The notes under the pieces were generated by a model, which was not told where the DNA came from, made no database searches, and saw only the letters and a list, made by a program, of their open reading frames with translations. From Antedon mediterranea (Eukaryota > Echinodermata > Crinoidea > Comatulida > Antedonidae): a DNA stretch of 64,000 nt. How positions within the stretch are numbered: position 1 is the first letter of the stretch; each line of letters opens with the position of its first letter. Where the stretch lies: the NCBI RefSeq assembly GCF_964355755.1, contig NC_092670.1, positions 6,227,001-6,291,000 of the forward strand, in the 5' to 3' direction. Position numbers and translations under genes: made by a program. Shown here piece after piece: positions 22,101 through 28,100 of the stretch.

Positions 22101-25100
22101 TCAACATTCTGCGTTCTGATCTCCGTTTGACGCACTTCGCTTCACGGAGTTCATTCGTGTACCATGGTGCCCGTGGTCTAATGGTGACCAGTTTAGTTGT
22201 TAACGGAGCATGTTGGTCAAGGATGTACTGCAATACATTATTGTATTGGTCAGCGAGATCGGAGACATTATCTTCCGGTGCGCAGACGAGCGGGGAATTC
22301 ATTATATCTTCCACAAAACAATTTAGATCAATGTTACGAAGTTTGCGGTAAGAGGTTGTCCGCGTTGGTTGTTTAGGATGTGATAAATCCACAAAGCTGA
22401 TGACAGCCATATGGTCGGATGGTAGTCCTTGTTTGACAGTGGTTTGTTTTTGTTTTATTATGTTGTCGTTTTTTCGAGAGATTAGAAGGTCCAGTGTGTG
22501 CCCGCTAACGTGAGTGGGGCCTTGGACGTGTTGATGAAGACAACTCGTGTAAAGCAGTTCATCAAATCGCTTGGTGTTGTTGTCCAAGAGGTCATTTGTG
22601 TGAATATTGAAATCACCAACTATCAGAAGGTTTTTGGTGCAAGAGACTGATTCAAGAAGTGATGAGAATTCAGTGATGAACAAGTCAAAGGTAAGTTTGT
22701 TTTTGGTCGATGGTGGTGGTCTGTAAATTGAAATCAAGTTAATTACAGATGAATTGGAAGTGATCTTGATATCCATATGTTCGAAAGACCGGAAACTTGT
22801 TGAAACATTTGGTGTTATTATCACCAAATCTTTGATTTAGAGATTATCAGAAAGCATTTGACTCAATAAAACAGGCATTACCATATATTAGAGGGAAATA
22901 TTATACCTCAACAAATATTGATTACGATCGTTCAAAGAGAAGTTAAGAAAGATTAGTAAGACAAGGCAACACTTAAGATCTTCACTGCATTGGAAGAGGT
23001 GTTTAATCAAAGAGCTAATCTAAAAAATAGAGTAAATATCACGTTAAAGACAAAATAAACAGTTAATTTAACCAAAATCACATTGACTTCCAGCCTATTT
23101 TTTGCTTTGAATTACAGTTTTTTTGGGTATGCACTATATCATGTTTTTTCAATCCAATTTTTGGTGAAACTATTATGTGTGACATTAAAATTGCATATTC
23201 AACAAAAATATTTGTCAAAATTACTTTTGTCAGGGGGAAAATAAGTATATCTTTAATAGCATGTGATATTATTAGCAAATATTTCAAATGTAGTTTTAAA
23301 ACTTTCCCATTACAAACAATTGCCATAATTCTGATAACATTACAATACACCCATCCTCTGGGACTTATTTTCAAATGTAGCTAAAAACTTTCCAGTACAA
23401 TTCCGGCCATTTTGATGTGTATAGATGCATGCAGTAGCATTGGAAAAGCGAGAGAGGGGGAGGTGGTTGGGGTGATGGAGAGACACATATTTTTTACATG
23501 TTTGTCTACACTATAAACTAGTTTAACAAAAAAGGTGTGATGTGCCCAAATATGGTAGTGATATGTCATTCATCGTGTCCATGGGCACATCACATTTTTT
23601 TGTCGCATAAAAATGTTATAGTGTAGACAGAGTTTAACATTTGTGTAACATGTAACAAAAATATGTGTCTCTCCATCCACCCCAACCCCCTCCCCTCTCT
23701 CGATCTCTTTTTATAGATTATTAATTGCTAAATATATGCAAAACGATGGGTCATAGCTCAAAATGACATTTCCAATTGAATTCTGACAAAATATTTTGTT
23801 AGAGCAAATATAAATGTGTATATTCTAAACAATTTGACACCAAACTGAACTTTTTAGGACAAATAGTTACCGAGATATTGACATATTCAAACATTAGAGG
23901 TCAAGGGTCAAAAAAGCTTAATTTATGGTAATTTTTTGAAAAAAGTTTCTATTAGACTAAATATTAGATTTATTTTCTTAACATTTTGAGCCCATTCTCA
24001 AATCTCTGAGATTGCGTGTTATTGAGATATTAGGCAATCAAGGTCAAAGGTCAAACTGAAAAATAAAGCCTTTGCGGCCATTTTTGTACAATTTTTTTCA
24101 TTATAGCGAATATAAATATATATCTTCCAAGCATTTTGAAAAAAAAATAAATGTAAAATGTCCATGCGTTGTCAAGATATGGCGATTTTTAGTTATATAA
24201 TAGAAAAATATAAAAATTGAGGTCAGAGGTCACAGAGGTCAAATCAGATTTCCAGTAACTTTGTTTTGGCATCTCCACACTATACTCTACCAAACTGCTA
24301 TACTGAAAAATTTGTATCCAGTCTGGTAACATCCCACCCCTTTTTCTCCCCTTAGGGACTGGACTACTACTCCGATCACACGCTACCCAGCCTAGAAAGT
24401 TTGTGCATATTTCCTCATCTTTATCGTTTCCAATGAATTAGTTTTCAGTATATCATCAGGCGGTTTAGAATTTATTCTGTGCCTGTGGTGTGTATATAGA
24501 TATATAATATTTCGGTGGTCTAAAAAATGTGTAATATTTTATATTTGAGGCATTACTTAAACCTGTAATACTAATACCCAATTAATTTTCAGGTTATCCT
24601 AGCAATAATAATCTCGTGGCTACTGTCAATTATTATAACAGTAACTGGCGGTTTTCCCGATGACTCTAGTAGCTATGGTTACAGCGCAAGAACGGATGGT
24701 CGCCTTGGTGTTTTAGAGAGCGCAAAATGGTTTCGCTTCCCCTACCCTGGACAATGGGGAGTCCCCTCCGTGACTATTCCAGGTGTTTTTGGTATGTTAG
24801 CTGGTGTCCTAGCATCTATGGTAGAGAGCATTGGTGATTACTATGCATGCGCACGTCTCTCAGGTGCTCCGCCACCTCCAACGCACGCTGTGAACCGTGG
24901 GATTGGTATAGAGGGTATTGGTTGCGTGATTGCTGGTCTATGGGGATCAGGCAGTGGAACGACATCGTACAGTGAAAATATTGGAGCTATTGGTATTACT
25001 AAGGTAACGTTTTATTCACTTTTTTATTTTTTAACAAAGAGATATAATATTGATAAAAAACATTGTCTTTGAAATGTCTATATATTAACAGTCAACATTC

Positions 25101-28100
25101 TTTGGTTTGTATGCATATTTCGAGTAAGAAAGAAGTTTATTATTGGGACTGCTGTATAATGGTCAAATGAACATTTCTTTTGATTCACATCTAGGTTGGA
25201 AGTGTACGAGTTGTTCAAGTAGGAGGCCTAATTATGATTTTATTAGGTTGTTTTGGCAAATTTGGTGCTCTCTTCGTCACAATACCAGACCCAATTGTTG
25301 GTGGTCTATTTTGTGTAATGTTTGGTACGTAAAGTTCTTTCCAAGGTGACTTACTATACGTTTACAAAGATCAGATTCTTGTATATTACAGCAGAACAAA
25401 ATTACATTATAGTCCAAGACAATTACAAAGCCCTATAATAAAAATATTGATATTTATTTAGTCAGCAATAAATAATAACAAAGGATGAGAAAAGGCTAAT
25501 TACTTAATTAAGCTTGACTGTCTACACTATCAAACTTACACAAATATTTGGTGTGCCCATATATGGACATGATGATGTCATACCATTGGACATATTGAAT
25601 TTTTTTTGTCAAACTAGTTTAATAGTGTAGACAGAGCTTAAGGCCCAAATATATTCTGCTCACTGCATATTAAAGTAAAACATTAAATTCAACAAAATAA
25701 AACAACATAAATAATACAAAGTGTAATATAAAAAAAAATAATAATATAAAAAGACTTCTACTTTCAAACAAGTTTTCATTTATTTTACGATTTTTATTTT
25801 ACTTAAATTTATGTACAGTGCATTGAGAAGTTTATTATGCACTTAATTACTAAGGGGCTGCCTTAAATATTAAAATTAAAATAATAAAATAAAATTATTG
25901 GTAAACTTTTTTATGAATGATGCTTGCGAAATACATCACATTTAAATGTTTAATTTATTAACAAAAAATGTAAATAACAGGACTTTCTCAGTAATCCTCA
26001 GCAAAATTTAATGAATTGGAACACAATGTATAGCCAAGGTCAGAAAACTATATGTAATATATTAATTAAATTTTGTATAATCTTGTACAGTGATAACAAA
26101 TTAACCAGAATTCCTTCAAAGCATAAATAATACTTGAAAATTATATCAATAAATTGATTTATTTCACTTTTTTAATCTAAAAATTATTTCGTCTCGCTTT
26201 TCCAATTCCTTGTCGCCATTTTGTTCTAATTAAAATTTATTAATATCCTGTTGATAAAATGATATTATTACATATTGTTGAAAATCTAACATATTTCCTG
26301 TGTTCATTTAATTAAGCAGAATTACTCCGGTGTTTTAATTTATGTCCTCAATAATTTCATAATGTTGTTATTTCAAGTACTGTATGTTATTGTTATTGAA
26401 CAAAAATTTAATAAAACAGAAGGCAGCCAAGGCTAACAAATTAAAAATGTTATAACATGTAAAGATGTATTTGCCATCAAACATGAAAAAGAAAGTATAA
26501 TAAAATCAAACTTTAAATCGGCCTAGACCATTTTGTAGTTTTAATAAAAGTTATCCTCTTTTCAGGTATGATAACAGCAGTAGGGCTATCAAATCTACAA
26601 TTTGTAAATCTCAACTCATCTCGCAACCTATTTGTTATTGGCTTTTCTTTAATCATGGGTTTAATTATACCAAATTGGTTATCACAGAACCCAACTGCAA
26701 TATCAACTGGTAAGAACTGTCAGAAAAATACAGCTTTAACATTAGTTAAGCTTCGTTCACACCTAAAGCAATGTAGTATACTGATGTGCGTCGCAACACA
26801 GATTAACATGTCTTGTGGCACAGTGGATACATGTGTCATAACACGATTTGACATGCCTCGTGACCGTGCATTGATATGCGTCGTAACACTGCGGATCAAC
26901 ATGCGCTGTGACAAGTTGGGTCCAAATGCACTGTGACACAGCGGGTTAGGCCAATCAGAACTAGCCGGCATAGGAGGAATTAGCCTAGAGGCCTTCATAA
27001 GTAAGGCCAATCAGAACTAGCCGGCATAGGAGGAATTAGCCTAGAGGCCTTCATAAGTAAGGCCAATCAGAACTAGCCGGCATAAGAGGAATTAGCATAG
27101 AGGCCTTCATAAATATGTTTGTACTTTAACAATCGTCCAAACTTATATTAATTTGACTTCCAATACCTTGTCATGCATTTTCACGAACATTGTCCCATCG
27201 ATTAGATAAATGGTGTGTTACTATTAGAAAGGCCAGGTTACTACAGTATATAATAGAATGTTACTTATAGATGAGTGGTGGAAGCTTTATGGTACATCCA
27301 TGAACAATTGAAAGGGAACAATAGTTTTACACCACATATCTGCAATACAATTCCAGCACCCTGTATTTAGGTTGATAGTATAATAAAGCTAACTGAACAG
27401 ACATACAAAAAACAATGTCATATAAATCTGTTTGTTATTACTGAAACCATATTGACCATATAGTTATATATTTGATATTATTGCTCCACAAAAATCCTGT
27501 ATAAAGTACAAAACTGTTCAGTGACAGCTTGCTAGAAAAGCCTTGTTCGCACTTGAGAAAGAAAGCAAGAAAAAACAAGTTAACTTTACCAAAAGCCGCA
27601 CTAATTTCACATGATTGTCTATAGCAGAATTTAACTTGCATTAAAAACTGTGATTGCAGCCCATGATGAAGGTCATGCACTTGTGAAGTTGGGATTGGAC
27701 TATTTACCTAGCATGGTAGCTTTACCGAGATTATGGTCACTTTTATCGCATTAGTCTTGGTTAATTTAACATCATCTTTCTACTAGTCTGTGAGATAATT
27801 TTATATTGTGATCTTATGTAATTGCTGTACCCTAGTACCATAGCCATGTTGTTTTATTGGGGGGTCAATTTTAAAAAGCAATGCTTATTTTTACCTCGCT
27901 CCTTTTTATTATACTATTATGATTACTCTGTATTCAATGTTTTAATTATGTGTAGAGAAACAAATAAACAAACAAACTTTAGTATTTCTTTGTAAAAAAG
28001 TCCATATTTTCGCCGATACGGATATAAATATGACTTTTTTTTTCTAAAAATGAAACCTGCGGTTCAAAAAGATATACATTAAAAAAAACCTGATATTCAG

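Larger units (their letters stand above)
18699..24366. mobile_element. 5.7-kb foldback-type element with ~600-bp inverted arms, containing other transposons
   Basis: 18699-19290 and the reverse complement of 23745-24366 are similar along their length. Outer ends are TAGTCCAGTCCCTAAGGGG; both arms then share CCAAAACAAAGTTACTGGAA, TTTGACCTCTGTGACCTCTG and repeating TGACCTTTGACCT..ATATCTC blocks about 150 bp apart. CTA lies directly outside each end (18696-18698, 24367-24369), a possible 3-bp target duplication. Divergence between arms is substantial, so the element is old. Its interior now consists largely of two LINEs and smaller elements. Whether it transposed as one unit, or is two inverted solo copies, cannot be decided by eye. 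Confidence 0.6.

Noticed and set aside
20472-22351. Plus- and minus-strand frames of 60-154 codons inside the LINE region
   Set aside because: They are other-frame readings of the 870-codon LINE frame.
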